Shown piece by piece: positions 20,994 through 29,949 of a stretch of DNA of 40,614 nucleotides. How positions within the stretch are numbered: the stretch's first letter is position 1; every line of letters begins with the position of its first letter. The notes beneath the pieces are model-generated. The model had not been told where the DNA came from and searched no databases. It saw only the letters and a program-made list of their open reading frames with translations. The translations under genes and the position numbers were made by a program. The DNA is taken from positions 1-40,614 of the forward strand of contig NZ_PDWL01000028.1 in assembly GCF_010093185.1 (NCBI RefSeq). The letters are read 5' to 3'. The stretch is from Pseudoxanthomonas jiangsuensis. GTDB lineage: Bacteria > Pseudomonadota > Gammaproteobacteria > Xanthomonadales > Xanthomonadaceae.

Positions 20994-22787
20994 ATGGATC
21001 TGGACGTACGACAATCGAACCTGCATCTGGGCGTGATCGGCAACGGCAGCTTCGGCGCCCTGGTCGACGAGCGCGGGCGCGTGGTCTGGGGCTGCCTGCC
21101 GGCCTTCGACGGCGACCCGGCGTTCTGCGACCTGCTCTCGCCGCGCGGGCACGCCGGCGGCGACTTCGGCATCGAGCTGGAGGACTTCGCCCGCGCCGAG
21201 CAGGCCTACGTGCCCAACACCGCGGTGCTGCGCACCGTGCTCCACGACGCCCACGGCGGCTCGCTGGAGATCCTGGACTTCGCCCCGCGCTGGAAGCAGA
21301 ACGACCGGGTCTACCGCCCGGTCTCGATCGTGCGCCGGATCACCCCGCTGGCCGGCAGCCCGCGGATCCGGGTGCGGCTGCGGCCGCTGGCCGACTGGGG
21401 CGCGCGGGTGCCCGAGCACACCTGGGGCAGCAACCACATGCGCTGGCTGCTGCCGCAGTTCACCCTGCGCCTGACCACCGACGTGCCGGTGCGCTTCGTC
21501 CGCGACGGCCTGCCGTTCGTGCTCGGCCATCGCATGCACCTGGTGCTCGGCCCGGACGAGCCGCTGGCCCGCTCGATCACCGGCTACGTCGAGGAAGCGC
21601 TGACCCGCACCCTCGACTACTGGCGCGAGTGGGTGCGCTACCTGTCGATCCCGCTGGAATGGCAGGAGGCGGTGATCCGCAGCGCGATCACCCTGAAGCT
21701 GTGCCAGTACGAGGACAGCGGCGCGATCATCGCGGCCATGACCACCTCGCTGCCGGAGGCGCCGGGCAGCTCGCGCAACTGGGACTACCGCTACTGCTGG
21801 CTGCGCGACGCCGCGTTCGTGGTGCGCGCGCTCAACCGCCTGGGCGCCACCCGCAGCATGGAGGAGTTCCTGCGCTACATCTTCAACATCGCCACCCACG
21901 ACGGCAGCCTGCAGCCCCTGTACGGGATCGGCTTCGAGGAAAAGCTCGAGGAGCACGAGGTCGAGTCGCTGGCCGGCTACCGCGGCATGGGCCCGGTGCG
22001 GCGCGGCAACCTGGCCTGGGTGCAGAAGCAGCACGACGTCTACGGCAGCGTGGTCCTGGCCTCGACCCAGCTGTTCTTCGACCAGCGCCTGGTCGATCCC
22101 GGCAACGCCGACACCTTCGCCCGGCTCGAGCCGCTGGGCGAGCGCGCCTTCGCCCTGTACGACGTGCCCGATGCCGGGTTGTGGGAGTTCCGCGGCCGCG
22201 CTGAGGTCCACACCTACACCGCGGCGATGTGCTGGGCCGCCTGCGACCGCCTGGCCAAGATCGCCCTGCGCCTGGGCCGCGACGACCGCGCCGGCTACTG
22301 GCGCCAGCGCGCCGACACCATCCGCGACGCGACCCTGGAGCGGGCCTGGCGTGAGGAGGCCGGCCACTTCAGCGCCTCGTTCCAGAGCGACTACCTGGAC
22401 GCCTCCCTGCTGCTGCTGGCCGACATCGGCTTCGTCGCCGACGACGATCCGCGCTACGTGGCCACGGTCGAGGCGATCGGGCGCGAACTGCGCCACGGCG
22501 ACGGCGTGTTCCGCTACCTCGCCCCGGACGACTTCGGCACCCCGGAGACCAGCTTCACCATCTGCACCTTCTGGTACATCGACGCGCTGGCGGCGATCGG
22601 ACGGATGGACGAGGCACGCGAACTGTTCGAGCGGGTGCTGGCCCGGCGCAACCGCCTGGGCCTGCTGTCGGAGGACATGGCCTTCGAGGACGGCGAGGGC
22701 TGGGGCAACTTCCCGCAGACTTACTCGCACGTGGGTCTGATCATCGCGGCCATGCGCCTGTCGCGTTCCTGGCAGGAGGCCTCGTGA
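20994..22787 (+). CDS. GH15 family glucosidase (glucoamylase/trehalase type)
   Basis: A 597-aa cytosolic glycoside hydrolase of family 15. An N-terminal beta domain (LGVIGNGSFGALVDERGRVVW) is followed by an (alpha/alpha)6 barrel. The barrel has the substrate motif SSRNWDYRYCWLRDAAFV, the RGNLAWVQKQHDVYGS segment and the catalytic-base region LLSEDMAFEDGEGWGNFPQT. Family enzymes release glucose by inversion from alpha-glucans or from trehalose; the sequence alone does not decide which. The ATG at 20994 has AAGGGGA about 7 nt upstream. It ends by overlapping otsA (GTGA at 22784-22787). Its place between the two trehalose-synthesis genes points to trehalose or maltodextrin turnover linked to synthesis, as in other Xanthomonadaceae. 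Confidence 0.93.
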   Translation: MDLDVRQSNLHLGVIGNGSFGALVDERGRVVWGCLPAFDGDPAFCDLLSPRGHAGGDFGIELEDFARAEQAYVPNTAVLRTVLHDAHGGSLEILDFAPRWKQNDRVYRPVSIVRRITPLAGSPRIRVRLRPLADWGARVPEHTWGSNHMRWLLPQFTLRLTTDVPVRFVRDGLPFVLGHRMHLVLGPDEPLARSITGYVEEALTRTLDYWREWVRYLSIPLEWQEAVIRSAITLKLCQYEDSGAIIAAMTTSLPEAPGSSRNWDYRYCWLRDAAFVVRALNRLGATRSMEEFLRYIFNIATHDGSLQPLYGIGFEEKLEEHEVESLAGYRGMGPVRRGNLAWVQKQHDVYGSVVLASTQLFFDQRLVDPGNADTFARLEPLGERAFALYDVPDAGLWEFRGRAEVHTYTAAMCWAACDRLAKIALRLGRDDRAGYWRQRADTIRDATLERAWREEAGHFSASFQSDYLDASLLLLADIGFVADDDPRYVATVEAIGRELRHGDGVFRYLAPDDFGTPETSFTICTFWYIDALAAIGRMDEARELFERVLARRNRLGLLSEDMAFEDGEGWGNFPQTYSHVGLIIAAMRLSRSWQEAS

Positions 22788-24151
22788 GCCGGCTCGTCGT
22801 CGTTTCCAACCGGGTCGCCATCCCCGGCGAGAACCGCGCCGGCGGATTGGCCGTGGCCTTGCAGGGCGCGCTGTCCGAACGCGGCGGAGTCTGGTTCGGC
22901 TGGAGCGGCAAGAGCGTGCGCGGGCCCAGCGGCGAGATCCACGAGCAGCGCGAGGGTGACATCCGCTACGTCACCGTCGACCTGAGCCGCACCGACCTGG
23001 ACGCCTACTACAACGGCTTCTCCAACCGCACCCTGTGGCCCTTGCTGCACTTCCGCCTGGACCTGGTCGACTACGACCGCGCCACCCGCGAGGGCTACCG
23101 CCGGGTCAACGCCCTGTTCGCCGACAAGCTCGCGCCCCTGTTGCGCGAGGACGACACGGTCTGGGTCCAGGACTACCACCTGATCCCGCTGGCGGCTTTG
23201 CTGCGCGAGCGCGGGGTGGGCTGCAGGATCGGCTTCTTCCTGCACGTGCCGGTGCCTTCGGCCGACCTGCTGATGGCCATGCCCGACCACCAGCGCCTGC
23301 TGTCGACCCTGTATTCCTACGACCTGATCGGCTTCCAGACCCGGCGCGACAACGACCGCTTCCAGTCCTACGTGCGCCTGTACGGCGGCGGCAGGATCGT
23401 CGGCGAGAACCTGCTGGAGGCCCCGGGCGGGCGCCGCTTCCGCACCGGCGCGTTCCCGATCAGCATCGACACCGCGCACGTCGCCCGCCAGGCCGCCGCG
23501 GCCATGTCCAAGCCTGCCGTGCGCGACCTGCACACCAGCCTGGAGCGGCGGATGCTGGCGATCGGCGTGGACCGGCTCGACTACTCCAAGGGCCTGCCCG
23601 AGCGCTTCCATGGCTTCGAGCGCTACCTGGAGCGGCATCCGGACCAGAAGGGCAGTCTCACCTACCTGCAGATCGCTCCGGTCTCGCGCGGCGAGGTGGG
23701 CGAGTACCAGAAGCTGCGCAACCAGCTCGAGCAGATCGCCGGCCACATCAACGGCGGCCACGCCGCCCCGGACTGGACGCCCCTGCGCTACGTCAACCGC
23801 AACTTCCCGCACGCCACCCTCACCGGCTTCTACCGCAGCGCGCGGGTGGGCCTGGTCACGCCCCTGCGCGACGGCATGAACCTGGTGGCCAAGGAATACG
23901 TGGCCTCGCAGAATCCGGACGACCCCGGCGTGCTGGTGCTGTCCCTGCTGGCGGGCGCGGCCCAGGAGATGGGTGAGGCCCTGCTGGTCAACCCGCATGA
24001 CCTGGACGGCGTGGCCGACGCCATCGCCACCGCCGCGACCATGCCGCTGGCGCGGCGTCGCGAGCGCTGGCAGGCGATGATGCAGCACCTGCTCAGGCAC
24101 GACATCCACGCCTGGCGCCGCGACTACCTGCAGGCGCTGGAAGCCACCTAA
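22784..24151 (+). CDS. otsA: Trehalose-6-phosphate synthase
   Basis: GT20 retaining glycosyltransferase making trehalose 6-phosphate from a nucleotide-glucose (UDP-glucose in the family) and glucose 6-phosphate. The 455-aa protein has the N-terminal loop [10 protein letters not shown] (G20, G21) and [11 protein letters not shown] with D130. It also has [11 protein letters not shown], the donor-phosphate motif [15 protein letters not shown] (R264, K269) and [14 protein letters not shown]. All catalytic blocks are intact. The start is a GTG whose last bases form the GH15 stop (GTGA). A strong AGGAGG (22774-22779) lies just upstream inside the GH15 gene, so the coupling is convincing. Last gene of the trehalose operon; trehalose protects against osmotic and desiccation stress. 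Confidence 0.96.
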   Translation: MSRLVVVSNRVAIPGENRAGGLAVALQGALSERGGVWFGWSGKSVRGPSGEIHEQREGDIRYVTVDLSRTDLDAYYNGFSNRTLWPLLHFRLDLVDYDRATREGYRRVNALFADKLAPLLREDDTVWVQDYHLIPLAALLRERGVGCRIGFFLHVPVPSADLLMAMPDHQRLLSTLYSYDLIGFQTRRDNDRFQSYVRLYGGGRIVGENLLEAPGGRRFRTGAFPISIDTAHVARQAAAAMSKPAVRDLHTSLERRMLAIGVDRLDYSKGLPERFHGFERYLERHPDQKGSLTYLQIAPVSRGEVGEYQKLRNQLEQIAGHINGGHAAPDWTPLRYVNRNFPHATLTGFYRSARVGLVTPLRDGMNLVAKEYVASQNPDDPGVLVLSLLAGAAQEMGEALLVNPHDLDGVADAIATAATMPLARRRERWQAMMQHLLRHDIHAWRRDYLQALEAT

Positions 24152-24261
24152 TGACACTCGCTTCGGCCATGTCCACCCGGCGTGGACCAACCTGAGCGGC
24201 TCCACACCGACGGCGGGTCGGCTGACAGGTTCTGCTCAGGCAGGGTTCGCATCATGGCCCC

Positions 24262-24302
24262 CCGGGCGCGCATGCCCGGCGCGGCGGTGCCGCGTCGCGC
24301 CG
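24262..24302. repeat. GC hairpins in otsA-DUF481 gap
   Basis: CCGGGC / GCCCGG (24262-24267, 24274-24279) and an overlapping imperfect GGCGCG...CGCGCC stem lie in the 213-bp gap after otsA. They could terminate the trehalose operon, but there is no T-run. Nothing else is recognisable in 24152-24364. Confidence 0.3.
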
Positions 24303-24364
24303 ATCATGCAATCGACCGCTGAGGCATGCGCGCCCACCTCCCCTCCCTCCGACAAGGATCGCCC

Positions 24365-25144
24365 ATGCCTGTCCGCCACGCCGCCATCCCGCTCCTGCTC
24401 GCCTCCCTCGTTCCGTTCGCCGCCCAGGCCCAGGAGGCGGACGCCGCCACCGCCGGCAACTGGACCGGCAGCGGCGAACTCGGCCTGGCGCTGGCGCGCG
24501 GCAACTCGCGCTCGGAGAGCCTCAACACCCGGCTGCGCTTCAGCCGCGAGGACGAGCGCTGGAAGAACGCCTTCAGCGCCTCGGCCCTGCGCTCGCGCGC
24601 CGAGGTCCAGGGCGACTTCGACGACGACGGCATCGAGGAGGAGCGCTACGAGACCAGCGCCAACCGCTACGAGCTGGGCGGTTCGAGCGCCTACAAGTTC
24701 GACCCGCGCAACCACGTGTCCGGTTCGGGGCGCTACGAGAACGACGACTTCGCGCCCTACGACTACCAGGCCACCGTCGCCCTGGGCTACGGCCACCGCT
24801 TCCTCGACAGCGAGCGCACCAAGCTGGTGGGCGAGATCGGCCCCGGCTACCGGCGCGCGCGCGAAACCGAGACCGGCGAGGTGCAGAGCAGCGTGATCGG
24901 CCGCGGCCTGCTCGACTTCCGCCACCAGCTCACCGGCAACACCGAACTGTTCAACACCCTGCTGGTCGAGTCGGGCAAGGACAACACCTTCGCCCAGAAC
25001 GACCTGGGCGTGGCAGTGGCGATGAACGCGCACTTCGCGCTCAAGGCGGGCTTGCAGGCGCGCCACAACAGCGAAGTGGAAAGCGCGGACATCAAGAAGA
25101 CCGACACCCTGACCACGGTCAACCTGGTCTACAACTTCCGCTGA
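24365..25144 (+). CDS. DUF481 outer-membrane protein (YdiY family)
   Basis: A 259-aa exported protein. The signal peptide (MPVRHAAIPLLLASLVPFAAQAQ) is followed by the DUF481 pattern: NWTGSGELGLALARGNSRSESL, GSSAYKFDPRNHV, EIGPGYRRARET and a C-terminal strand ending VNLVYNFR. This is a salt-stress-associated beta-barrel type in E. coli (YdiY); the precise role is unknown. AAGGA lies 7 nt before the ATG at 24365. The final phenylalanine-arginine is close to the terminal-aromatic rule for outer-membrane barrels. It follows the trehalose operon after 213 nt and converges on pgeF. A link to osmotic stress would fit both neighbours but is inference. Confidence 0.87.
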   Translation: MPVRHAAIPLLLASLVPFAAQAQEADAATAGNWTGSGELGLALARGNSRSESLNTRLRFSREDERWKNAFSASALRSRAEVQGDFDDDGIEEERYETSANRYELGGSSAYKFDPRNHVSGSGRYENDDFAPYDYQATVALGYGHRFLDSERTKLVGEIGPGYRRARETETGEVQSSVIGRGLLDFRHQLTGNTELFNTLLVESGKDNTFAQNDLGVAVAMNAHFALKAGLQARHNSEVESADIKKTDTLTTVNLVYNFR

Positions 25145-25197
25145 CGGCACCGGCCGCAGCCGCGGTTCCGGTCCACAGAGGGCTGGCGCAGAGGCGC

Positions 25198-25250
25198 CGG
25201 ATGCCCGTGATCCGTCGACCCCGGCGCTCGCCGGCAAGCCGGCTCAGCCC
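25198..25250. repeat. Degenerate copy of the REP-like element
   Basis: This stretch aligns with 4604-4656: the spacer words CGGATGCC and GTGATCC, then TCGCCGGCAAG and CCGGCTC, are kept in order. The left arm is missing. It lies between the convergent DUF481 and pgeF genes and overlaps the last codons of pgeF. Confidence 0.6.
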
Positions 25251-26014
25251 TCTTCGATCCAGGCCAATGTCGCCATCCGCCCGGTGCGCACATCGCGCCG
25301 GTGCGAGTAGAAGCGCGCCGCGTCGGTGATCGTGCACAGGCCGCCGCCATGGACAGCGTCGGCGCGCAGGCCGGTGGCCGCCAGGCGCCGGCGGGCCAGC
25401 GCGTACAGGTCCACCCGCCAGTGGCCCGGACGGGTGGCGACGAAGGCCGCGGCCGCGGCCGGATCGGCGGCGACGAAGGCCTCGCGCACGTCCGCGCCGA
25501 TCTCGTAGGCCTGCGGCCCCGCGGCCGGACCCAGCCAGGCCCGCAGTCGCGCCGGCGGCGTGCGCATCGCCGCCACGGTCGCCTCCAGCACGCCAGCGGC
25601 CAGGCCGCGCCAGCCGGCATGGGCCACCCCGACCTCGCTGCCGTCCTCGGCGGCGAACGCCACCGGCAGGCAGTCGGCGGTCAGCACCGCCAGGACGACT
25701 CCAGGAACCGAGGTGACCGCGGCATCGGCTTCCGGCTCGGCGTCGGTCGCCCTGGCCGCATCCAGGGCGCGGTCGAAGCGCAGCACCCCGGTACCGTGGA
25801 CCTGGCGCAACCAGTGCGGCAACGAAGGCAGGCCGAAGCGCCGCCGCAGTTCCTCGCGGTTGGCGGCCACCACGGCCGGATCGTCGCCGTTGCGCGCGCC
25901 CAGGTCGAAGCGGTCGAACGGCGCGGCCGAGCCGCCCGCGCCATGGCGCAGGGTGGTGAACGCGTGCACGGACGCCGGCGAAGGCCAGTCCGCGGGCAGG
26001 ATCGCTGCGCTCAC
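25244..26014 (-). CDS. pgeF: Peptidoglycan editing factor PgeF (YfiH family)
   Basis: A 256-aa member of the YfiH/laccase-domain family (multicopper polyphenol oxidase fold, DUF152). E. coli PgeF removes mis-incorporated serine from peptidoglycan precursors (UDP-MurNAc-L-Ser). The metal/active-site signature is present: the [11 protein letters not shown] histidine, [11 protein letters not shown] (cysteine) and [15 protein letters not shown] (histidine). The C-terminal block [19 protein letters not shown] is also typical. The start is taken as GTG at 26014, because its TGA-containing overlap (GTGA, 26011-26014) joins the rluD stop. No ATG is near the conserved start of the domain. The rluD-pgeF order is conserved in many Gammaproteobacteria. 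Confidence 0.93.
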   Translation of the reverse strand: MSAAILPADWPSPASVHAFTTLRHGAGGSAAPFDRFDLGARNGDDPAVVAANREELRRRFGLPSLPHWLRQVHGTGVLRFDRALDAARATDAEPEADAAVTSVPGVVLAVLTADCLPVAFAAEDGSEVGVAHAGWRGLAAGVLEATVAAMRTPPARLRAWLGPAAGPQAYEIGADVREAFVAADPAAAAAFVATRPGHWRVDLYALARRRLAATGLRADAVHGGGLCTITDAARFYSHRRDVRTGRMATLAWIEEG

Positions 26015-26991
26015 CGGCGCTGGCTCTCCTCCCACGCCCGGGTGTCCTCGCGCAGGATCCGCAGCAACCCGACCATGTCCGCCGGCAACGGCGCCTCCAC
26101 CCGCACCGGCGCGCCGCCGACCGGATGGGCGAACTCCAGCACCTCGGCGTGCAGGGCCTGGCGCTTGAAGCCGCGCAGCCCGGCGGCCAGCGCCTCGGTG
26201 GCGCCCTTGGGCAGCTTCAGCGGACCGCCGTAAAGCGGATCGCCGACGATGGGATGGCGCTGGTGCTGCATGTGCACCCGGATCTGGTGGGTGCGGCCGG
26301 TCTCCAGCCGGCACTCCAGCGCGGTATGCGCACGGAAGCGCTCGCGCAGGCGGTAGTGGGTCACCGCGTCCTTGCCGTCCTCGCGCACGGCCATGCGCAG
26401 GCGGTCGCGGGGATGGCGGTCGATCGCCGCGTCGGCGGTGCCGCCGGAGACCAGCGCGCCGACCACCACCGCCAGGTACTGGCGGTGGACCTCGCGCGCG
26501 GCCAGCTGCGCCACCAGGCCGGTATGCGCCGGCAGGGTCCGGGCTACCACCATGACCCCGCTGGTGTCCTTGTCCAGGCGATGCACGATTCCGGCCCGCG
26601 GCAGGGCCGCCAGGCCCGGGTCGCGGTGCAGAAGGGCGTTGACCAGGGTCCCGGCCGGGTTGCCGGCGCCGGGATGGACCACCAGCCCGGCCGGCTTGTC
26701 CAGCACGAACAGGTGCGGGTCCTCGTAGAGGACGTCCAGCGGGATGTCCTCGGCCACCGCCTCGGTCTGGATCTCGGCCACCTCGACCAGGCTGACGGTC
26801 TCGCCGCCGCGGACCGGATCGCGCGGGCGGGCGGGCGCACCGTCCAGCAGGGCGTCGCCGGACTTGATCCAGGCCGCCAGGCGCGAGCGCGAGTATTCGG
26901 GGAACAGTTCGGCCAGGACCGCGTCGAAGCGGCGGCCGGCGGCCTCGTCGGGGACGACGGCCTGGCGGGGGGTATCGGAAGGCTGGGGCAT
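26011..26991 (-). CDS. rluD: 23S rRNA pseudouridine synthase RluD
   Basis: RluA-family pseudouridine synthase expected to modify U1911/1915/1917 of helix 69 in 23S rRNA. The 326-aa protein has an N-terminal S4 RNA-binding domain ([22 protein letters not shown], residues 21-42). The catalytic motif HRLDKDTSG is at 137-145 (Asp140), followed by VHRQYLAVV and the [13 protein letters not shown] block. Choosing RluD over RluC rests on the length and on the neighbourhood: pgeF downstream with a 4-nt GTGA overlap, and bamD divergent upstream, the arrangement known from E. coli and many relatives. ATG at 26991. The 102-bp divergent region to bamD presumably holds both promoters. Confidence 0.93.
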   Translation of the reverse strand: MPQPSDTPRQAVVPDEAAGRRFDAVLAELFPEYSRSRLAAWIKSGDALLDGAPARPRDPVRGGETVSLVEVAEIQTEAVAEDIPLDVLYEDPHLFVLDKPAGLVVHPGAGNPAGTLVNALLHRDPGLAALPRAGIVHRLDKDTSGVMVVARTLPAHTGLVAQLAAREVHRQYLAVVVGALVSGGTADAAIDRHPRDRLRMAVREDGKDAVTHYRLRERFRAHTALECRLETGRTHQIRVHMQHQRHPIVGDPLYGGPLKLPKGATEALAAGLRGFKRQALHAEVLEFAHPVGGAPVRVEAPLPADMVGLLRILREDTRAWEESQRR

Positions 26992-27053
26992 GGAAAAGTC
27001 TTGGCGGGGACGGCCCGGGACCGCGGAGTCAGTCGCCGGACAGGCCACTAGGC

Positions 27054-27059
27054 TATCAT
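27054..27059 (+). promoter_or_regulatory. Candidate -10 of bamD
   Basis: TATCAT lies 34 nt upstream of the bamD ATG in the rluD/bamD divergent region. No convincing -35 is visible at 16-18 nt spacing, so this is a weak call. Confidence 0.3.
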
Positions 27060-27093
27060 CGGCCCCTCCGTTTTCCCGCCAGCCCGCGCCCCG

Positions 27094-27963
27094 ATGGCCC
27101 CTCGCCCCCGTTTCCGCATCCCCTCCCCGCTGCGCCTGGCGGCCCTGCTGCTCGCCGTGGCCGTCCTGGCCACCGGCTGCAACCGCAACAGCAAGAAGGA
27201 TGCCGAGGAAGGCATGCCGGTCACCGAGCTGTACCAGAAGGCCCACGAAAGGATGCAGAAGGGCAACTGGGCCGGCGCCGAGCAGACCTTCAAGCGCCTG
27301 GTCGCCCAGTACCCGTACGGCCCGTACACCGAGCAGGCGCTGATGGAGACGGCCTACGCCCAGTACAAGTCGGGCAAGCACGACGACGCGGTGTCGACCA
27401 TCGACCGCTTCATCCGCACCTACCCGACCCACCGCAACATCGCCTACTTCTACTACCTGCGCGGCCTGTCCAACTCCAACCGCGACGCGGTGTTCATGCA
27501 GAGGGTGTGGTCGCTGGATCCCAGCCGCCGCGACCTGTCCTCGCCGCAGCAGGCCTACCAGGACTTCAGCATCGTCCTGCAGCGCTACCCCAACAGCCGC
27601 TACGCCGCCGACGCCCGCCAGCGCATGGTCGCCCTGCGCAACGTGTTCGCCCAGCACGAGCTGGATACCGCGCTGTACTACATGCGCCGCGGCGCCTGGC
27701 TGTCGGCCGCCGGCCGCGCCCAGTACATCCTCGAGACCTACCCGCAGAGCGACTACCAGAACGACGCCGTCGCCGCCCTGGCCGAGTCCTACCAGCAGAT
27801 GGGCGAGCAGACCCTGTCGGCCGACGCCCGCCGGGTGCTGGAACTCAACGCCCCGCAGCACCCGTACCTGAGCGGCGACTGGCCGAAGTACCCGTGGGCG
27901 ATCCGCAAGCTCAACCCGTTCGCCGGCGAGAAGTCGGCCGCGACCGGCCAGCGCACGCGCTGA
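27094..27963 (+). CDS. bamD: Outer-membrane assembly lipoprotein BamD
   Basis: Essential TPR lipoprotein of the BAM complex, which folds beta-barrel proteins (such as the TonB receptors here) into the outer membrane. The 289-aa protein has a lipoprotein signal ([17 protein letters not shown], lipobox LATGC, cysteine 29). Tetratricopeptide-like repeats follow over about residues 42-260, e.g. [32 protein letters not shown] and [18 protein letters not shown]. The short charged tail after the last repeat is typical. Length is slightly above the E. coli protein (245 aa) but normal for this family of organisms. No Shine-Dalgarno is evident. Divergent from rluD (conserved) and convergent with nadE, 15 nt apart. 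Confidence 0.95.
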   Translation: MAPRPRFRIPSPLRLAALLLAVAVLATGCNRNSKKDAEEGMPVTELYQKAHERMQKGNWAGAEQTFKRLVAQYPYGPYTEQALMETAYAQYKSGKHDDAVSTIDRFIRTYPTHRNIAYFYYLRGLSNSNRDAVFMQRVWSLDPSRRDLSSPQQAYQDFSIVLQRYPNSRYAADARQRMVALRNVFAQHELDTALYYMRRGAWLSAAGRAQYILETYPQSDYQNDAVAALAESYQQMGEQTLSADARRVLELNAPQHPYLSGDWPKYPWAIRKLNPFAGEKSAATGQRTR

Positions 27964-27978
27964 CCGGCCGCCGGCCGC

Positions 27979-29616
27979 TCAGCGGCCAAAACCATTGCTG
28001 ATCGGATAGCGCCTTTCGCGGCCGAACGCGCGCCGCGACACCTTCGGGCCCGGCGCGGCCTGGTGCCGCTTCCACTCGCTGGTCCGCACCAGCCGCAGCA
28101 CCCGGTCCACCACCTCGGCGGCGTAGCCGGCGGCGACGATCTCGTCGCGCGACTGCTCCTGGTCGACGTAGCGGTAGAGGATCCCGTCGAGCACGTCGTA
28201 GGCCGGCAGCGAATCCTGGTCGGTCTGGTTGGCTCGCAGCTCGGCCGACGGCGGCCGCGCGATCACCGCCGGCGGGATCACCGGCGCCCCGCCCACGGTA
28301 TTGCGCCACTTGGCCAGGCCGAACACCTCCGTCTTGTACAGGTCCTTCAGCGGCGCGTAGCCGCCGCACATGTCGCCGTAGATGGTGGCGTAGCCGACCG
28401 CGTACTCGCTCTTGTTGCCGGTGGTCAGCAGCAGCCCACCGAACTTGTTGGACAGCGCCATCAGGATGGCGCCGCGGCTGCGCGACTGCAGGTTCTCCTC
28501 GGCGATATCCGCGTCCTGGCCCGCGAACATCGCCTGCAAAGACTGCAGGAAGCCGGTGAAGGCCGGCTCGATCGGCACCGTCTCCAGCTTCACCCCCAGC
28601 GCCGCGCACTGCTCGGCGGCCAGGTCGTTGGACAGGCCTGCGGTATAGCGCGAGGGCAGGCGCACGGCGGTGACGTTCTCCGGTCCCAGCGCCTCGGCCG
28701 CCAGGGCCAGCACCAGGGCCGAATCGATCCCGCCCGACAACCCCAGCCAGGCCTTGGCGAAGCCGTTCTTGCCGCAGTAGTCGGCGATCCCGCGCACCAC
28801 CGCGCGCCAGGCCAGCGCGTCCATGCTCTCGTCGCCGTCGTCCACCCACTGCAAAGGCGTGAAGCTGCGGGTGGCGGTGGCGTAATCCACCACTAGCCAC
28901 TGGTCGGTGAAGGCGGCCGCGGCCGGATGCACGGTGCCATCGCCGTCGGCCACCACCGAGGCGCCGTCGAACACCAGCGAATCCTGGCCGCCGACCACGT
29001 TGAGGTAGGCCAGCGCCGCCCCGCTCTCGCGGGTACGCTCGGCCAGCAGGGCATCGCGCTGGGCGTGCTTGCCGCGCTCGAACGGCGAGGCGTTGGGCAC
29101 CAGCACCAGTTGCGCGCCGGCGGCCGCGGTCTCGGCCAGCGGCTCGGCGAACCACAGGTCTTCGCAGACGACCACGCCCACCGGCACGCCCTCGACCTCG
29201 AACACGCAGGGGCCGCCGTCGGGATCGACCTCGAAATAGCGGCGTTCGTCGAACACCGCGTAGTTGGGCAGCTCGCGCTTGCGGTAGGTGGCCTCGATCT
29301 TGCCGTCGCGCAGCACGCTGGCGGCGTTGTAGAGCACGCTGCCGGCCGCCTGCGGCCAGCCGACCACCGCGGTGATGCCATGCACCCCGGCGGCGATGCA
29401 CTGCAGGGCGGCTTCGCATTCGGCCAGGAACGCCGGCCGCATCAAAAGATCCTCCGGCGGATAGCCGCTGACCGCCAGCTCCGGGAACAGCACCAGGTCG
29501 GCGCCGAACTCGTCGCGCGCCTCGGCGATCATCTCCGCGATCCTTTCCGCGTTGCGCGCCACCGCGCCGACCGGGAAGTCGAACTGGGCCATTGCGAGAC
29601 GCAGGGATTCCTTCAT
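27979..29616 (-). CDS. nadE: Glutamine-dependent NAD+ synthetase
   Basis: Final step of NAD+ biosynthesis: amidation of deamido-NAD+ using ammonia channelled from glutamine. The 545-aa protein has two domains. The N-terminal carbon-nitrogen hydrolase (glutaminase) domain has the Glu-Lys-Cys triad in FPELAVSGYPPEDL (E46), RKRELPNYAVFDE (K113) and VVVCEDLWF (C151). The C-terminal ATP-pyrophosphatase NAD synthase domain has LGLSGGIDSALV (P-loop, 294-299), TTGNKSE and TDQDSLPAYDVLD. All key residues are intact. ATG at 29616. A TATCAT -10-like hexamer lies at 29650-29645 on the minus strand; if it is the promoter, the structured element at 29751-29852 is upstream of, not inside, the mRNA leader. 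Confidence 0.96.
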   Translation of the reverse strand: MKESLRLAMAQFDFPVGAVARNAERIAEMIAEARDEFGADLVLFPELAVSGYPPEDLLMRPAFLAECEAALQCIAAGVHGITAVVGWPQAAGSVLYNAASVLRDGKIEATYRKRELPNYAVFDERRYFEVDPDGGPCVFEVEGVPVGVVVCEDLWFAEPLAETAAAGAQLVLVPNASPFERGKHAQRDALLAERTRESGAALAYLNVVGGQDSLVFDGASVVADGDGTVHPAAAAFTDQWLVVDYATATRSFTPLQWVDDGDESMDALAWRAVVRGIADYCGKNGFAKAWLGLSGGIDSALVLALAAEALGPENVTAVRLPSRYTAGLSNDLAAEQCAALGVKLETVPIEPAFTGFLQSLQAMFAGQDADIAEENLQSRSRGAILMALSNKFGGLLLTTGNKSEYAVGYATIYGDMCGGYAPLKDLYKTEVFGLAKWRNTVGGAPVIPPAVIARPPSAELRANQTDQDSLPAYDVLDGILYRYVDQEQSRDEIVAAGYAAEVVDRVLRLVRTSEWKRHQAAPGPKVSRRAFGRERRYPISNGFGR

Positions 29617-29750
29617 GGCGGACACCGGTCGTGGGATGCGGCCCATGATACCGGCGCAATGCGTGAGGCCGGCGCCAGCGCTGCGTGCGGGACCGGGACA
29701 AACCTTCTTCCAACTGGGCCGGAAAGCAGGGGGCGGGAAGTCGGGTCGTG

Positions 29751-29852
29751 GCGGTGCGGCACGATACCTGCTGCCGCTCATGTCCCCCGGCCGCGGCCTG
29801 CGGCCGCAGCCTCCTCCTTTACTTCCCGTCAGCAGGTATCGCACCGCACCGC
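29751..29852 (-). ncRNA. Candidate structured RNA motif, copy L
   Basis: Read on the minus strand, a 23-bp outer helix (29830-29852 with 29751-29773; two G-U pairs) closes an asymmetric internal loop and an inner 10-bp hairpin (29789-29798 with 29802-29811, 3-nt loop, one U-G). The loop strands are ACGGGAAGTAAAGGAGGA (18 nt) and GGGGGACATGAGCGG (15 nt). The same two strands occur unchanged in copy R (29950-30053), while the outer 16 bp of the outer helix and most of the inner hairpin differ in sequence but still pair. On the plus strand the three wobble pairs would be A-C mismatches. It is 135 nt upstream of nadE on the same strand. I do not recognise the family; a mobile palindromic repeat is the main alternative. 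Confidence 0.5.
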
Positions 29853-29867
29853 TTCATGGTCATCGGC

Positions 29868-29908
29868 CGCCGAACGAAAGACCAAGGCGCTTGACGCCTG
29901 TTTCGGCG
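29868..29908. repeat. Nested hairpin between the two RNA-motif copies
   Basis: CGCCGAA (29868-29874) pairs with TTCGGCG (29902-29908), with an inner AGGCG-CTTGA-CGCCT hairpin (29885-29899). With the flanking elements, most of 29751-30053 can fold. No credible gene occurs in the 534-bp gap 29617-30150. Confidence 0.45.
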
Positions 29909-29949
29909 CGCGCGGATCCCGCTTTCCGTTGGCCGCCAGCCAGGCTGGA

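Noticed and set aside
24152..24364. tRNA or riboswitch between otsA and the DUF481 gene
   Set aside because: GC hairpins are present, but no tRNA T-loop/anticodon layout and no known riboswitch core was found.
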